A stretch of DNA of 64,000 nt. Source: Pullichristensenella sp963930055 (GTDB lineage: Bacteria > Bacillota > Clostridia > Christensenellales > Aristaeellaceae). The stretch spans positions 186,001 to 250,000 of the forward strand of contig CAWVKS010000003.1 of NCBI GenBank assembly GCA_963930055.1, read 5' to 3'. The position numbers and the translations under genes were made by a program. Within the stretch, counting starts at the first letter, position 1; the number at the start of each line of letters is the position of its first letter. The notes beneath the pieces were generated by a model. That model had not been told where the DNA came from. It was given only the letters and a program-made list of their open reading frames with translations, and searched no databases. Of this stretch, positions 8,366 to 17,048 are shown one piece after another.

Positions 8366-8451
8366 AGTCTGGACTGAAACAGGCACTGTGGCAAGGCCGC
8401 AGTGTCGTTTCGGCTATTTTTTGCGACTATAAAAACCAGGAGGGTTTTCAC

Positions 8452-8934
8452 ATGTCCAACGAAGTCGAGCAGCGCGTGCTGACGATGACCGACAAGCGCA
8501 ATCTGGAAAAGGAGCTGGAGGAGCTTCGCCAGGCCAAGCTGGACGTGGCCGAGGAGATCAAGGTCGCCCGCGGCCACGGAGATCTCAGCGAGAACGCCGA
8601 GTATGACGAGGCCAAGAACAACGAGGCCCGCATCTACGGCCGCCTCGCCGAAGTGGAGAACACGCTCAAGACCGCCGTGTTCGTCGACGACAGCAAAATG
8701 TCCACCGATACCGTAGCCATCGGCCACGCCGTCAAGGTCTACGATATGGAATTTGACGAGGAAGATACCTACACGCTGGTGGGCTTTACCGAGGCCGACC
8801 CGGCCAAGCTCTTCATCTCCGGCGAATCGCCCATCGGCAAGGCGCTGATCGGCGCGCACGTGGGCGACGTGGTCGAGGCCCAGACCCCCGGCGGCGCGCT
8901 GAAACTGAAAGTGCTGGAGATCACCCGCCGCTGA
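8452..8934 (+). CDS. greA: Transcription elongation factor GreA
   Basis: A 160-residue GreA. The N-terminal antiparallel coiled coil carries the acidic tip GDLSENAEYDEAKN, whose Asp and Glu coordinate the Mg ion used to stimulate transcript cleavage in backtracked RNA polymerase. The C-terminal half is the FKBP-like domain (SPIGKALIGAHVGD). Length is that of the family. It is first in an operon with lysS, which starts 30 nt later. Confidence 0.95.
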   Translation: MSNEVEQRVLTMTDKRNLEKELEELRQAKLDVAEEIKVARGHGDLSENAEYDEAKNNEARIYGRLAEVENTLKTAVFVDDSKMSTDTVAIGHAVKVYDMEFDEEDTYTLVGFTEADPAKLFISGESPIGKALIGAHVGDVVEAQTPGGALKLKVLEITRR

Positions 8935-8964
8935 CCGAAGAAGAAACTTAGGAGGAATACCCCC

Positions 8965-10884
8965 ATGCCCGAGGAGCTCCGACAGGAAGTATCCGAACAG
9001 AATCGCATCCGCCTGGAAAAGCTGCGCGCTTTGCAGGCCGAGGGCCGCGATCCCTACCGCATTACCTGCTATGACCAGACCCATCATTCCAAGGAAATTC
9101 TGGAGAACTTCGAGGCGCTGGACGGCCAGACCGTCTCCATCGCCGGCCGCATGATGTCGCGCCGCGTGATGGGCAAGGCCAGCTTCGCCCACGTGCTCGA
9201 CCGCGACGGCCAGATCCAGATCTACGTCCGCCGCGACGATGTCGGCGAGGAGGCCTACAGGCAGTTCAAGGACTTCGACCTCGGCGACGTCATCGGCGTT
9301 GAGGGCGTCGTTTTCCGCACGAAGATGGGCGAGGTCAGCGTCCACGCGCAGAAGGTCACGCTGCTCACCAAGTGCCTGCATCCCCTGCCGGAGAAGTTCC
9401 ACGGCCTCAAGGACATGGACACACGCTACCGCCAGCGCTACCTCGACATGATCGTCAACCCCGAGGTGCGCGATACGTTCGTCAAGCGCTCGCAGATCAT
9501 CAAGGCCATCCGCGAGTTCATGGACGATCACGGCTACCTCGAGGTCGATACCCCCGTGCTCGGCACGCTGGAGATCGGCGCGGCGGCCCGGCCCTTCGTC
9601 ACCCACCACAACGCGCTGGATATCGACATGTATCTGCGCATCGAGACGGAGCTGCACTTGAAGCGCCTCGTCGTCGGCGGCCTCGAGCGCGTCTACGAGG
9701 TGGGCCGCATCTTCCGCAACGAGGGCATGGACACGCGCCACAACCCCGAGTTCACCTCCGTGGAGATGTATCAGGCCTACACCGACTACCACGGCATGAT
9801 GGACTTCATCGAGGAGCTTTACAAATACGTGGCCAACAAGGTCTGCGGCACCACGGACGTGCCCTATCAGGGCGAGATCATCCACCTGGGCGGCGAATGG
9901 GCGCGCATGACCATGAAGGAAGCGGTGAAGAAGTTCACGGGCGTGGACTACGACGCCTGGGCGGACGACGCGGACGCCCGCGCCGCCTGCAAGGCCGCCG
10001 GCCTCGAGCCGGAGGCGGGCTTTACCAAGGGCGAATGCCTCAGCCTGCTCTTCGAGGAATGCGTCGAGGACAAGCTCATACAGCCCACCTTCATCTACGA
10101 TTACCCCATCGAGGTCTCGCCGCTGGCCAAGCGCAAGCCGGGCGACCCGCTCTTTACCGAGCGCTTTGAGTACTTCATCACCGCCAGCGAGTTCGGCAAC
10201 GCCTTCTCGGAGCTGAATGACCCCATCGACCAGCGCGAGCGCTTTGAAAAGCAGGTCGCCGCCAAGCGCGCGCAGGGCGCCAACGCCTCTGTGGACGAGG
10301 ACTTCGTCCTCTCGCTGGAATACGGCCTGCCCCCCACGGGCGGCCTCGGCTTCGGCCTCGACCGCTTCGTGATGCTGCTCACCGACTCGCCCTCCATCCG
10401 CGATGTGCTGCTCTTCCCGACGATGAAGCCGCTGGAAAAGCAGGACGCGCCCAGGGCCGAGGCCGCGAAGGCGGAAGCGCCCGTTGTCCAGCCCAAGGTG
10501 GAGACGATCGACTTATCCAGGGTGGAGATCGAGCCGCTGTTCAAGGACTATGTGGATTTTGAGATGTTCTCCAAGTCCGACTTCCGCGCCGTGAAGGTAA
10601 AGGAATGCACGGCGGTGCCCAAGTCCAAGAAGCTGCTCAAATTCGTCCTCGACGACGGCACGGGCACGGACCGCGTTATCCTCAGCGGCATCCACGAATA
10701 CTATGAGCCGGAGACGCTGGTGGGTAAGACGCTCATCGCCATCACCAACCTGCCGCCGCGTCCGATGATGGGCATCGACTCCTGCGGCATGATCATCAGC
10801 GCCATCCACCACGAGGAAGGCCAGGAGCGCTTGAACCTCCTGATGGTGGACGACCGCATCCCCGCCGGCGCGAAGCTGTACTGA
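8965..10884 (+). CDS. lysS: Lysyl-tRNA synthetase (class II) with C-terminal tRNA-binding domain
   Basis: A 639-residue enzyme charging tRNA-Lys. Residues 1-490 are a normal class II LysRS: an OB-fold anticodon domain (VSIAGRMMSRRVMGK), motif 2 (FRNEGMDTRHNPEFTSVEMY) and motif 3 (GFGLDRFVMLLTDSPSIRDV). An Ala/Glu-rich linker follows, then about 110 residues of a Trbp111/EMAPII-type OB fold (FSKSDFRAVKVKE; DRVILSGI; NLPPRPMMGIDSCGMI). That module is usually found at the end of MetRS. The family without it is close to 500 residues. Strong RBS; terminator follows. Confidence 0.95.
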   Translation: MPEELRQEVSEQNRIRLEKLRALQAEGRDPYRITCYDQTHHSKEILENFEALDGQTVSIAGRMMSRRVMGKASFAHVLDRDGQIQIYVRRDDVGEEAYRQFKDFDLGDVIGVEGVVFRTKMGEVSVHAQKVTLLTKCLHPLPEKFHGLKDMDTRYRQRYLDMIVNPEVRDTFVKRSQIIKAIREFMDDHGYLEVDTPVLGTLEIGAAARPFVTHHNALDIDMYLRIETELHLKRLVVGGLERVYEVGRIFRNEGMDTRHNPEFTSVEMYQAYTDYHGMMDFIEELYKYVANKVCGTTDVPYQGEIIHLGGEWARMTMKEAVKKFTGVDYDAWADDADARAACKAAGLEPEAGFTKGECLSLLFEECVEDKLIQPTFIYDYPIEVSPLAKRKPGDPLFTERFEYFITASEFGNAFSELNDPIDQRERFEKQVAAKRAQGANASVDEDFVLSLEYGLPPTGGLGFGLDRFVMLLTDSPSIRDVLLFPTMKPLEKQDAPRAEAAKAEAPVVQPKVETIDLSRVEIEPLFKDYVDFEMFSKSDFRAVKVKECTAVPKSKKLLKFVLDDGTGTDRVILSGIHEYYEPETLVGKTLIAITNLPPRPMMGIDSCGMIISAIHHEEGQERLNLLMVDDRIPAGAKLY

Positions 10885-10914
10885 CCGCGAACAAAACCTG
10901 ACAGACAATTTGAC

Positions 10915-10948
10915 AGGAGGCGTCCCGCGCGCAGGGGCGCCTCCTTTT
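10915..10948 (+). terminator. Terminator of greA-lysS
   Basis: An AGGAGGCG/CGCCTCCT stem followed by TTTT. Confidence 0.8.
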
Positions 10949-10954
10949 GCGCAG

Positions 10955-10993
10955 TAAAAACGCGCCATCCGCATGTTGACGGATGGCGCGTTA
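10955..10993 (-). terminator. Terminator of the regulator-kinase-PepSY operon
   Basis: A 13-bp stem AACGCGCCATCCG/CGGATGGCGCGTT. On the minus strand it is followed by a T-run. Confidence 0.85.
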
Positions 10994-11007
10994 CCTTTCT
11001 TCCCGCG

Positions 11008-11640
11008 CTAATCCCTTTCCCACTCCAGCAATCTCCCCGTGCGGGCGTCCAGCTCGAATTCGTATTCCTGCCCGTCCAGCCAGGCGTCGCCCTCGTAGAG
11101 CAGCATGCCGTCGTCCTCGTCCATCTCCATGCCGTCCAGCTGCGCGCCGGGGCGCAGGAGCGAGAGCGTCTGGCTGGCGCCGGCAAAGGTCAGCTGGCCG
11201 TTTATCAGGAACTGCCCGAAGGTGAGCGAGCCGGCGGCGAGATGGCCCGCGGGGTCGAATATCCCCCAGCCGGCGGCGGCCTCGCCGACAAACCACAGCT
11301 TCGCCGCGCCGCTTCCCTCCTCCGCGCGCACCACCAGCGCGGCCGCGTCGATGGTTTTGAGCGCCGCCTCCGCCTCGGCGCGGCTCATAAGCGCGTTTCC
11401 CGCGCTTTCGGCCTCGCTGCGCAAAGAGAGCGCCTGTCCCGCCGCGTCCAGCTGCAGCGTCCAGTGGCCGCCGCCCGCCGCGTAGGTGTGCGTCTGTCCG
11501 GCCGCCGTCTCTTGCGCGGCTGCGAGGGCCGCGTCCGCGGACAGCCACGCAAGAAAGGCGTCCTCCACCGCAGCGGCGCGCGCCGCGAGGGGGGCGAATA
11601 TCGTCATCAGGCATAGCGTCAGGGCAAGTATCCTTCGCAT
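11008..11640 (-). CDS. Secreted protein with C-terminal PepSY domain
   Basis: A 210-residue protein with an N-terminal signal peptide (RILALTLCLMTIFAPLAARA, likely cut near residue 22). The last 40 residues (YEFELDARTGRLLEWERD) match a PepSY domain, a small fold in secreted regulators and protease inhibitors. It is third in an operon behind a response regulator and its kinase, 37 nt after the kinase. Secreted PepSY partners of kinases are known elsewhere, so it may modulate that sensor (inference). The Ala-rich middle is unassigned. Confidence 0.7.
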   Translation of the reverse strand: MRRILALTLCLMTIFAPLAARAAAVEDAFLAWLSADAALAAAQETAAGQTHTYAAGGGHWTLQLDAAGQALSLRSEAESAGNALMSRAEAEAALKTIDAAALVVRAEEGSGAAKLWFVGEAAAGWGIFDPAGHLAAGSLTFGQFLINGQLTFAGASQTLSLLRPGAQLDGMEMDEDDGMLLYEGDAWLDGQEYEFELDARTGRLLEWERD

Positions 11641-11677
11641 GTCGTTCTCCTCTCCCGGGCGCGCCCGGCGTCGCTTG

Positions 11678-13033
11678 TCAGGCGTCCTGTTCCTCCCGCG
11701 CCCGCGGCAGGGCGATGGTAAAGCGGCTGCCCCTGCCCGGCGCGCTCTCGGCCTCCGCCTTGCCGCCGTGCAGTTTGGCGATCAATTGCACCAGCGAAAG
11801 CCCCAGCCCCGCGCCGCCCGCCTGCCGCGAGCGGTCGCCCTGATAGAAGCGCTCGAAGACGTGCGCAAGGGCGTCCGGCTCGATGCCGGGGCCGTCGTCC
11901 TCCACGATGAGGCAGGCGCTTTCGCCTTCGGCGCGCGCGGCGATGCGTATATGCCCGCCCTCGCGCCCGTATTTGACGGCGTTTTCCGCCAGGTTGAGCA
12001 GCGCCTGCGTGAGCATGGTCTGGTCGCACATCGCCCACACGGGGCCAAGCGCGGCGCACTCCACCGTCATGCTCCGCGCCGCCGCGCTTTCCTCCACCTG
12101 CATGGCGGCCACTTCGGCGATGTCGGCAAGGTCGATGCGCTCCATCTCCAGCCGCGTCTGCCCCGCGTCCATGCGCGTCAGCGCCAGCAGCCGGCCAATG
12201 AGCGTGGACATCTGCCCCGCGCGCAGGCGTATGTCGCGCAGCGCTTCTTCCCTGTCCTCCCCGGTGGCGATGTCGGAGAGGGCGAAGTCCGCCTGCGCGA
12301 GTATGGCGGCCACGGGCGTGCGCAATTCGTGCGAGGCGTCCGATGTAAAGCGCCGTTCGCGCTCGAAGGAGCGCTCCAAACGGTCGAGCATGTCGTCGAA
12401 CACCTTGGCGAGCCGGTAGAGTTCGTCGCGCGCCCCCTCCAGGGCGATGCGCTTTTGCAGATCTTTTCCGTCGATGATGCTTTCCGCCGTGCGCGCGATG
12501 CGCCTTACCGGCCGGAAGGCGCGCCGGGCGATGAAGTACCCGCCCACGCCGGCGACCACCACCAGCGCCGGAAGCAGCGCCAGCAAAAGCGACATGCTCA
12601 TGTCGTTCAAATTGGCGGCGGCGTCGGCGGAGATGTAGCAGCGCAGCCAGATGTCCTCCGCGTCGGGGAAGGACATGCGCGTGTCCAGCACATACCAGCG
12701 CTCGCCGGAACGCTCCGTGGCCGGGCGGATGGCATTTTCTTCAAAGGGCAGGTCAAAACGCCACTTGCCGTAGATGAGGTCGCCCGATTGCGTGTAGAGC
12801 GAAACGCGCACGCTGGGCAGGTCGTCCAGGTTGCGGTCGATCTCCAGCTGCCCGTCCTCCATGCGCACGTCGTTGAGCGCCAGCTGCGTCGTGCCGACGA
12901 GCGCTTCCTCGTAGTAGTTGTCCATCATCCGCTGGGCGCTCCAGAACAGCGCGCCCGCGGCCAGCAGGGCAATGAGCGCCACCAAAAGCGTGTACCAGAA
13001 GGTGACGCGCGCCTTGATCGACAGCCGCTTCAC
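11678..13033 (-). CDS. Sensor histidine kinase
   Basis: A 451-residue membrane kinase. One helix lies at residues 12-32, an extracytoplasmic sensor of about 110 residues follows, a second helix is near 146-168, and a HAMP linker near 170-222. The dimerisation helix carries the phospho-acceptor His235 in TSDASHELRTP, and the ATPase has N (LNLAENAVKYG), G1 (VEDDGPGIEP) and G2 (GGAGLGLSLV) boxes. Its ATG overlaps the response regulator stop (ATGA), so the two form a coupled pair. Signal unknown. Confidence 0.93.
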   Translation of the reverse strand: MKRLSIKARVTFWYTLLVALIALLAAGALFWSAQRMMDNYYEEALVGTTQLALNDVRMEDGQLEIDRNLDDLPSVRVSLYTQSGDLIYGKWRFDLPFEENAIRPATERSGERWYVLDTRMSFPDAEDIWLRCYISADAAANLNDMSMSLLLALLPALVVVAGVGGYFIARRAFRPVRRIARTAESIIDGKDLQKRIALEGARDELYRLAKVFDDMLDRLERSFERERRFTSDASHELRTPVAAILAQADFALSDIATGEDREEALRDIRLRAGQMSTLIGRLLALTRMDAGQTRLEMERIDLADIAEVAAMQVEESAAARSMTVECAALGPVWAMCDQTMLTQALLNLAENAVKYGREGGHIRIAARAEGESACLIVEDDGPGIEPDALAHVFERFYQGDRSRQAGGAGLGLSLVQLIAKLHGGKAEAESAPGRGSRFTIALPRAREEQDA

Positions 13034-13704
13034 GCTTCCTCCCGCAGGACATAGCCCGCGCCGCGCACCGTGTGGATGAGCCTGGGCGAAAAGCCCTCGT
13101 CGATCTTCTTGCGCAGGTAGCGTATGTAGACGTCCACCATGTTGGAAGCGCCCTCGTAGTCATAGCTGAAGATGTTCTGCTCGATGCGCTCGCGGGAGAG
13201 CACCGCGCCCTGATTGCGCATCAGGTACTCCAAAAGCGCGTATTCGCGCCCGGTGAGGGCGATGGGCTTGCCGCCGCGGGTGACTTTTTGCGCCGCCGTA
13301 TCCACGGAAAGGTCGCAAAGCGTCAAAACGGCGCTGCCCTCGCTCCTGCCGCGCCGGGAGAGGGCGCGCACGCGGGCCATGACCTCGTCCAGCGCGAAGG
13401 GCTTGACGAGATAATCGTCGCCGCCTGCGTCCAACCCCTCCACGCGGTCGGCCACGGCGTCGCGGGCGGTGAGGAAGAGCACGGGCGTGCGCACGCCCGC
13501 CTCGCGCGCGCGGCGCACGGCGCTGAGACCGTCCTCCACGGGCATCATGATGTCCATGATGGCCACGTCGTAGCCCGTCAGCCGCAGATAATCGTAGGCC
13601 GCGCCGCCGTCGTGGCAGACGTCCACGCTGTAATGCGCGGCCTCCAGCCGTCGCTTGAGCACAGAGGCGATGCTCCTGTCGTCCTCAGCCACCAGTATGC
13701 GCAA
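13030..13704 (-). CDS. OmpR-family response regulator
   Basis: A 224-residue two-domain regulator. The receiver has the acidic pocket EDD, phospho-acceptor Asp51 in MDIMMP and the conserved Lys in YLVKPF. The C-terminal winged helix reads LTGREYALLEYL and MVDVYIRYLRKKI with the closing HTVRGAGYVL. The TTG at 13704 is preferred: GGAGGG lies 7 nt upstream and the protein then begins MRILVAEDD, as usual. An ATG five codons upstream would overlap that site. Partner of the downstream kinase. Confidence 0.9.
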   Translation of the reverse strand: MRILVAEDDRSIASVLKRRLEAAHYSVDVCHDGGAAYDYLRLTGYDVAIMDIMMPVEDGLSAVRRAREAGVRTPVLFLTARDAVADRVEGLDAGGDDYLVKPFALDEVMARVRALSRRGRSEGSAVLTLCDLSVDTAAQKVTRGGKPIALTGREYALLEYLMRNQGAVLSRERIEQNIFSYDYEGASNMVDVYIRYLRKKIDEGFSPRLIHTVRGAGYVLREEA

Positions 13705-13731
13705 AGCCGTTCCCTCCATCAAACGGAGTAT

Positions 13732-13754
13732 GCCCCTCCCATGGCGGGAGGGGC
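13732..13754 (-). terminator. Hairpin between the Ig-like gene and the response regulator
   Basis: A 9-bp stem GCCCCTCCC/GGGAGGGGC without a T-run on either strand. It may weakly end the upstream gene or limit read-through into the regulator. Confidence 0.45.
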
Positions 13755-13779
13755 TTCCCCGAGGTCATTCGTGGAAAAA

Positions 13780-14442
13780 TCAGTCGTCGTAGGCGGTGAA
13801 GGTGAGGCTGGCGGTGCCAAAGGCCGTGTCCTGCGCGGCGCGCACGCCGGTGACGGTGACCATGTATTCGCTGCCGATGTTCAACGGCGATTCCAGGCGG
13901 GCCTCGATGCTGTCCTCATCCCACTCGTAGATGGTGGCGTTGATGGGCGTGCCGTCGGCGGCGATGACCTGCACGGTGGGGTTCTCGTACTGCACCAGCG
14001 CGGAGAACTCGATGTCGATCTCGCGGTCATCGCGGTCATAACCGACCTTCTTGATCACCGCAGCGCCCTCGGGCGGCACGGTGAAGCTGCCGGAGACGGA
14101 GGTGTAGCTGCCATTGCGGCCCACGCGCACGCCGGAGATGGTGAGATCGTAGGAGGCGTCGGCGGCGAAGTCCGTGATCTGGAAGGTCAGGTCGTCGTCG
14201 TCGAGCTGGACGATGGTGGCGGCAATGGCCGCGCCGGAGGCATCGGTCACGGTGACGGTCGGGTTCTCATAGTTCACGTCCTGCAAAAAGTCCACTTCTA
14301 CGTAACCGAAGCCCTCGTAGGTGACGAACTGGATGGTGGGCACGATGCCGCCATCGGCGGCGGTGAAGGCGTTCTGAGCCAGGGCGGGGACGGCGGCGAG
14401 CACGAGGGCCGCGAGCAGCAGGGTGACGATAATTTTCTTCAT
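13780..14442 (-). CDS. Secreted protein with two Ig-like repeats
   Basis: A 220-residue exported protein with signal peptide KKIIVTLLLAALVLAAVPALAQ. Two tandem beta-rich repeats of about 80 residues share the core YENPTV, then V(T/Q)V-x-A-x-G, then ATI, and end in a TISGVR/TVTGVR strand, resembling bacterial Ig-like (Big) domains. The start at 14442 follows AAAGGAGC; upstream in-frame codons fall in the promoter. No anchor or enzyme motif is seen. It lies between the VanZ gene and the regulator-kinase pair, all on one strand. Confidence 0.7.
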   Translation of the reverse strand: MKKIIVTLLLAALVLAAVPALAQNAFTAADGGIVPTIQFVTYEGFGYVEVDFLQDVNYENPTVTVTDASGAAIAATIVQLDDDDLTFQITDFAADASYDLTISGVRVGRNGSYTSVSGSFTVPPEGAAVIKKVGYDRDDREIDIEFSALVQYENPTVQVIAADGTPINATIYEWDEDSIEARLESPLNIGSEYMVTVTGVRAAQDTAFGTASLTFTAYDD

Positions 14443-14469
14443 GTTTGTTTCGCTCCTTTCGATGTACCC

Positions 14470-14508
14470 ATTATACGCGGCGAAGATGAAACGAAAATGA
14501 GAAAATCG
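14470..14508 (-). promoter_or_regulatory. Promoter of the Ig-like gene, with 11-bp direct repeat
   Basis: The -10 TATAAT is at 14475-14470 on the minus strand and no good -35 is seen. An ATGA(A/G)A repeat with an 11-bp period (starting 14486 and 14497 on the plus strand) covers the -35 position. That is the spacing used by OmpR-type regulators. Confidence 0.4.
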
Positions 14509-14546
14509 CAGATTTCTCCATTTCTGGCAAAAAGTTTTTCGCCGCA

Positions 14547-15692
14547 TCAAATATCCTCCGCGCGGCGCACCGTGCTCTGGTTGCGCGTACGGCTGAGGCG
14601 CTCGTGCGGCAGGCGCGAAGCGCGGGTCACCAGGTTGATAAAGCAGGTGAATACGAAAATGGCGAACACGCCCAGGCAGAGGATGGCCGCCGCGCCAAGG
14701 GCGAAAAAGCGCCAGCCGGTGGCGTCGATCATGCCGTTCCAGGCGCTAAAGCCCGCCCAGGGCGCGGCCAGCAAAATGAGGTAGAGCGACACACAGCGCG
14801 CCGCCACCTGCCAGAACTTCGGCCGGCCTCCGTCCTCGCTCACCAGCCGCACGCGGCAGAGCGCCTTGCCCAGCGTGCGCCCGCCGGTCAGGTACTGGAT
14901 GAAGATGAAGTAGACAAGCACGCTGGCGATGTAGATAAAGAGGATGCGCCTGCCGCTGCGCACGCCCAGCGCGGCTGAGACAGGCACGGCCACGAGCGCG
15001 CACAGCGCCCAGTCCACGCCAGCCGCCACCGCCGCGCGGAAGATGGAAACGCGCTCGCCCCTGCGGTAGGCCACGCGGTCGAGCTTTTCCTGCGAGGGGA
15101 GGATCTTCATCGGCAGCGGGGCGACGAGATAGCCCAGCGCCGCCCCCAGCGTGTTGGCAATGAGGTCGTCCACGTCGAAGAGCCGGTAGGGGCGCGGGTA
15201 GATGAACAAAAGCCCTGTAAGCTGCAAAAGCTCAATGGAAAGGCTGACCAGAAACCCCCAGCGCACCGTCCCGAAAAAGCCCTGCCGGAAATAATAGCGC
15301 AGGTAGATGCCCAGGGGGAAGAGCATGGCGACGTTGGCGGCGAGGTGGAAAAAGCTGTCCGTGGTAAGCACGCGCAGCCACGTCTGCGGGTCGTTGGCCT
15401 TGAACCCGCCCTCCCGAAGGGCGCTTTTCAGCCCGGCGAAGGGCTCAAGCTGCGCCCATGGCTTCGTCTCCCGCGCCACCTCCTCGATGCTCGGCAGGGG
15501 CAGTATGGCGAGGAAGTAGACGCACATCAGATAAAAGATGAACGAATAGACCACCAGGGCGCGGAAAAACAGCACCGCCCCGTAGCGGTGGTAGCTGGAA
15601 AGCACATAAGGGATGGTAAACAGCAGCGCCACGAAGGGAAACACCCACATGGCGGTGGAGATGGGGCCGATGTACCCCGCGAGTTGGGACAT
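14547..15692 (-). CDS. VanZ-RDD membrane protein
   Basis: A 381-residue protein with about nine membrane segments. Residues 1-200 are VanZ-like (FFHLAANVAMLFPLGIYL; SLSIELLQLTGLL; DVDDLIANTLGAALGY). Residues 215-365 are an RDD domain (VDWALCALVAVPV; GGRTLGKALCRVRLV). VanZ family members are linked to glycopeptide tolerance, but the fusion's function is not established. The start follows GGAGGC. A TATAAT lies 30 bp upstream, with an 11-bp direct repeat behind it. Confidence 0.75.
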   Translation of the reverse strand: MSQLAGYIGPISTAMWVFPFVALLFTIPYVLSSYHRYGAVLFFRALVVYSFIFYLMCVYFLAILPLPSIEEVARETKPWAQLEPFAGLKSALREGGFKANDPQTWLRVLTTDSFFHLAANVAMLFPLGIYLRYYFRQGFFGTVRWGFLVSLSIELLQLTGLLFIYPRPYRLFDVDDLIANTLGAALGYLVAPLPMKILPSQEKLDRVAYRRGERVSIFRAAVAAGVDWALCALVAVPVSAALGVRSGRRILFIYIASVLVYFIFIQYLTGGRTLGKALCRVRLVSEDGGRPKFWQVAARCVSLYLILLAAPWAGFSAWNGMIDATGWRFFALGAAAILCLGVFAIFVFTCFINLVTRASRLPHERLSRTRNQSTVRRAEDI

Positions 15693-15722
15693 GTCCTGCC
15701 TCCGTCAAGCGTTTCTTCTTTA

Positions 15723-15784
15723 TATTATAGCATGCCCCGGCACGCGGGGGCAAGCCGCGCGCGGCGCTTCTAACGCGCTTCTAA
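15723..15784 (-). promoter_or_regulatory. Promoter of the VanZ-RDD gene with upstream direct repeat
   Basis: On the minus strand TATAAT (15728-15723) has TTGCCC 18 bp upstream. Further upstream is the 11-bp direct repeat TTAGAAGCGC (15784-15775 and 15773-15764), a candidate response regulator site. Confidence 0.5.
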
Positions 15785-15817
15785 TCGCGCGGGCGCGGCT
15801 CTGCCGCAAACGCCCCT

Positions 15818-16192
15818 TTATTTGACCATGGCGAAGCGATAGGCCTCGTCGATGAGCGCCATCAGTTCGCCGTCCAGTTCCGCGGCGTTTGCCACCACTG
15901 CGTGGTGCGTCCAGCGCCCCGGGTACGCCTCCACGCTCTGCCACACGCGCGGCGAATCGCTCCGATGGGAAAGCCCGAAGGACACCAGCAGATATTCCTC
16001 CGGCGCGCCGCGCAGCCGCCGCCACGGCGGCGATGCCATGGTAAATACATGGCGGTTGCGGAAGGAGACCTGCGTTTTCGCCGCCTTCAGCGTCATCTCC
16101 GGGTAGGCCGCAAACAGTTTTTCCCGCAGGGCGAGATACAGGGGCAGCACATCCGGCCATTTGTCAAAGAGCATGATCTCGTCCGTGGTCAT
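15818..16192 (-). CDS. DUF5655-like protein
   Basis: A 124-residue protein resembling DUF5655 (LREKLFAAYPEM, KAAKTQVSFRNRHVF). This small uncharacterised family is often next to regulators. Its ATG overlaps the stop of the MerR gene (ATGA), so it is translated with it. No catalytic motif stands out. Assignment is from motif recall. Confidence 0.6.
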   Translation of the reverse strand: MTTDEIMLFDKWPDVLPLYLALREKLFAAYPEMTLKAAKTQVSFRNRHVFTMASPPWRRLRGAPEEYLLVSFGLSHRSDSPRVWQSVEAYPGRWTHHAVVANAAELDGELMALIDEAYRFAMVK

Positions 16193-17013
16193 TTCTCCGT
16201 TTCCTCCTCGCCCGTCTCCACCCGCACCTGCAGTTCCGTCAAAAACTCCTCCTCGCGGGCGGTGAAGCGGTTGTCGATATGGTAAAGCTCCAAAATATCG
16301 CCGGTGGGGGAGAGCCCCCGCGCCCGCGCCCAGGAAAGCAGCGCCGCGATGCGCCCGCCCAACTGCCGGTAGCCGCCGCGGTAGAAAAGGCGCGCGTGCG
16401 TCCCGCCCGGCAGCGTGAAGTCGCCCGCTTCCCCTTCCTCCAACAGGAAGAACACCGAGCGGTACACGCCTTCCCGCCCGGCGCGTATGTCCTCCGGGGC
16501 GATGCTCGCACCGATCTTCTGCCCGCCCAGGTCGCGGATGGTGTCCGCGTGGCGGCGGTGCAGGCGCTTGATGGCAAAGTCCATCTCCTCGTCGCGGGCG
16601 ATGTCGGCGTTGAGGCGCAGGCAGGGGCGGGGCGGCAGCCCCACAAGGGCGGCCTCGCCGTCCTCCACCGCCGCGCACGCCCGCAAATGCCGCATGCGCC
16701 CGTTGATGGCGGCCTCTGCGGCGCGCAGCGCGCGCAACTGAGAGCGGATCAGCCGTTGTTCCTCGCCCAGCAGCTGCAATGTGTTGCCAACGCTCAGGTC
16801 TTTGAGGTACTCCCCGATGCGCTCCATGGAAAAGCCCAAAGAGCGCAGGTCGCGGAGGATGGTCAGTCGGTAGATGTCGTTCAGGCCGTAGATGCGGTAG
16901 CCGTTTTCCGCCCTGCGCGGCTTGACAAGCCCCAGCTTTTCATAATACCGCAGCGCGTCCGGACCCACGCCGTAGAGCGCGGCGATTTCGTGGATGGTGT
17001 AGCTGTCCTTCAT
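16189..17013 (-). CDS. MerR-family regulator with GyrI-like effector domain
   Basis: A 274-residue protein. Residues 1-70 are the MerR winged helix (YTIHEIAALYGVGPDALRYYEKLGLV, with the RRAENGYRIY wing). A coiled dimerisation helix follows, then a C-terminal GyrI/BmrR-like domain of about 150 residues (HARLFYRGGYRQLGGRI). Such regulators sense drugs or hydrophobic compounds and often control efflux. The start at 17013 follows GGAGGG with 4 nt spacing; the in-frame codons upstream lie in the promoter. The operator lies between it and the divergent YitT gene. Confidence 0.85.
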   Translation of the reverse strand: MKDSYTIHEIAALYGVGPDALRYYEKLGLVKPRRAENGYRIYGLNDIYRLTILRDLRSLGFSMERIGEYLKDLSVGNTLQLLGEEQRLIRSQLRALRAAEAAINGRMRHLRACAAVEDGEAALVGLPPRPCLRLNADIARDEEMDFAIKRLHRRHADTIRDLGGQKIGASIAPEDIRAGREGVYRSVFFLLEEGEAGDFTLPGGTHARLFYRGGYRQLGGRIAALLSWARARGLSPTGDILELYHIDNRFTAREEEFLTELQVRVETGEEETEK

Positions 17014-17048
17014 ATCGCCCTCCGCGCGGAAAAATAACATATTTGCCC

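Noticed and set aside
8366..8451. Leader of greA considered as a riboswitch or T-box
   Set aside because: Only a short CACTG/CAGTG hairpin and a distant T-run are seen. No T-box or known aptamer core is recognised.
11486..13054. A 522-codon open frame antisense to the histidine kinase
   Set aside because: It is a shadow frame. The kinase motifs on the minus strand are complete.
16189..16678. Longer version of the DUF5655 gene extending into the MerR gene
   Set aside because: The in-frame extension overlaps the MerR coding region in another frame. The ATGA overlap at 16189-16192 gives a normal start for the family domain.
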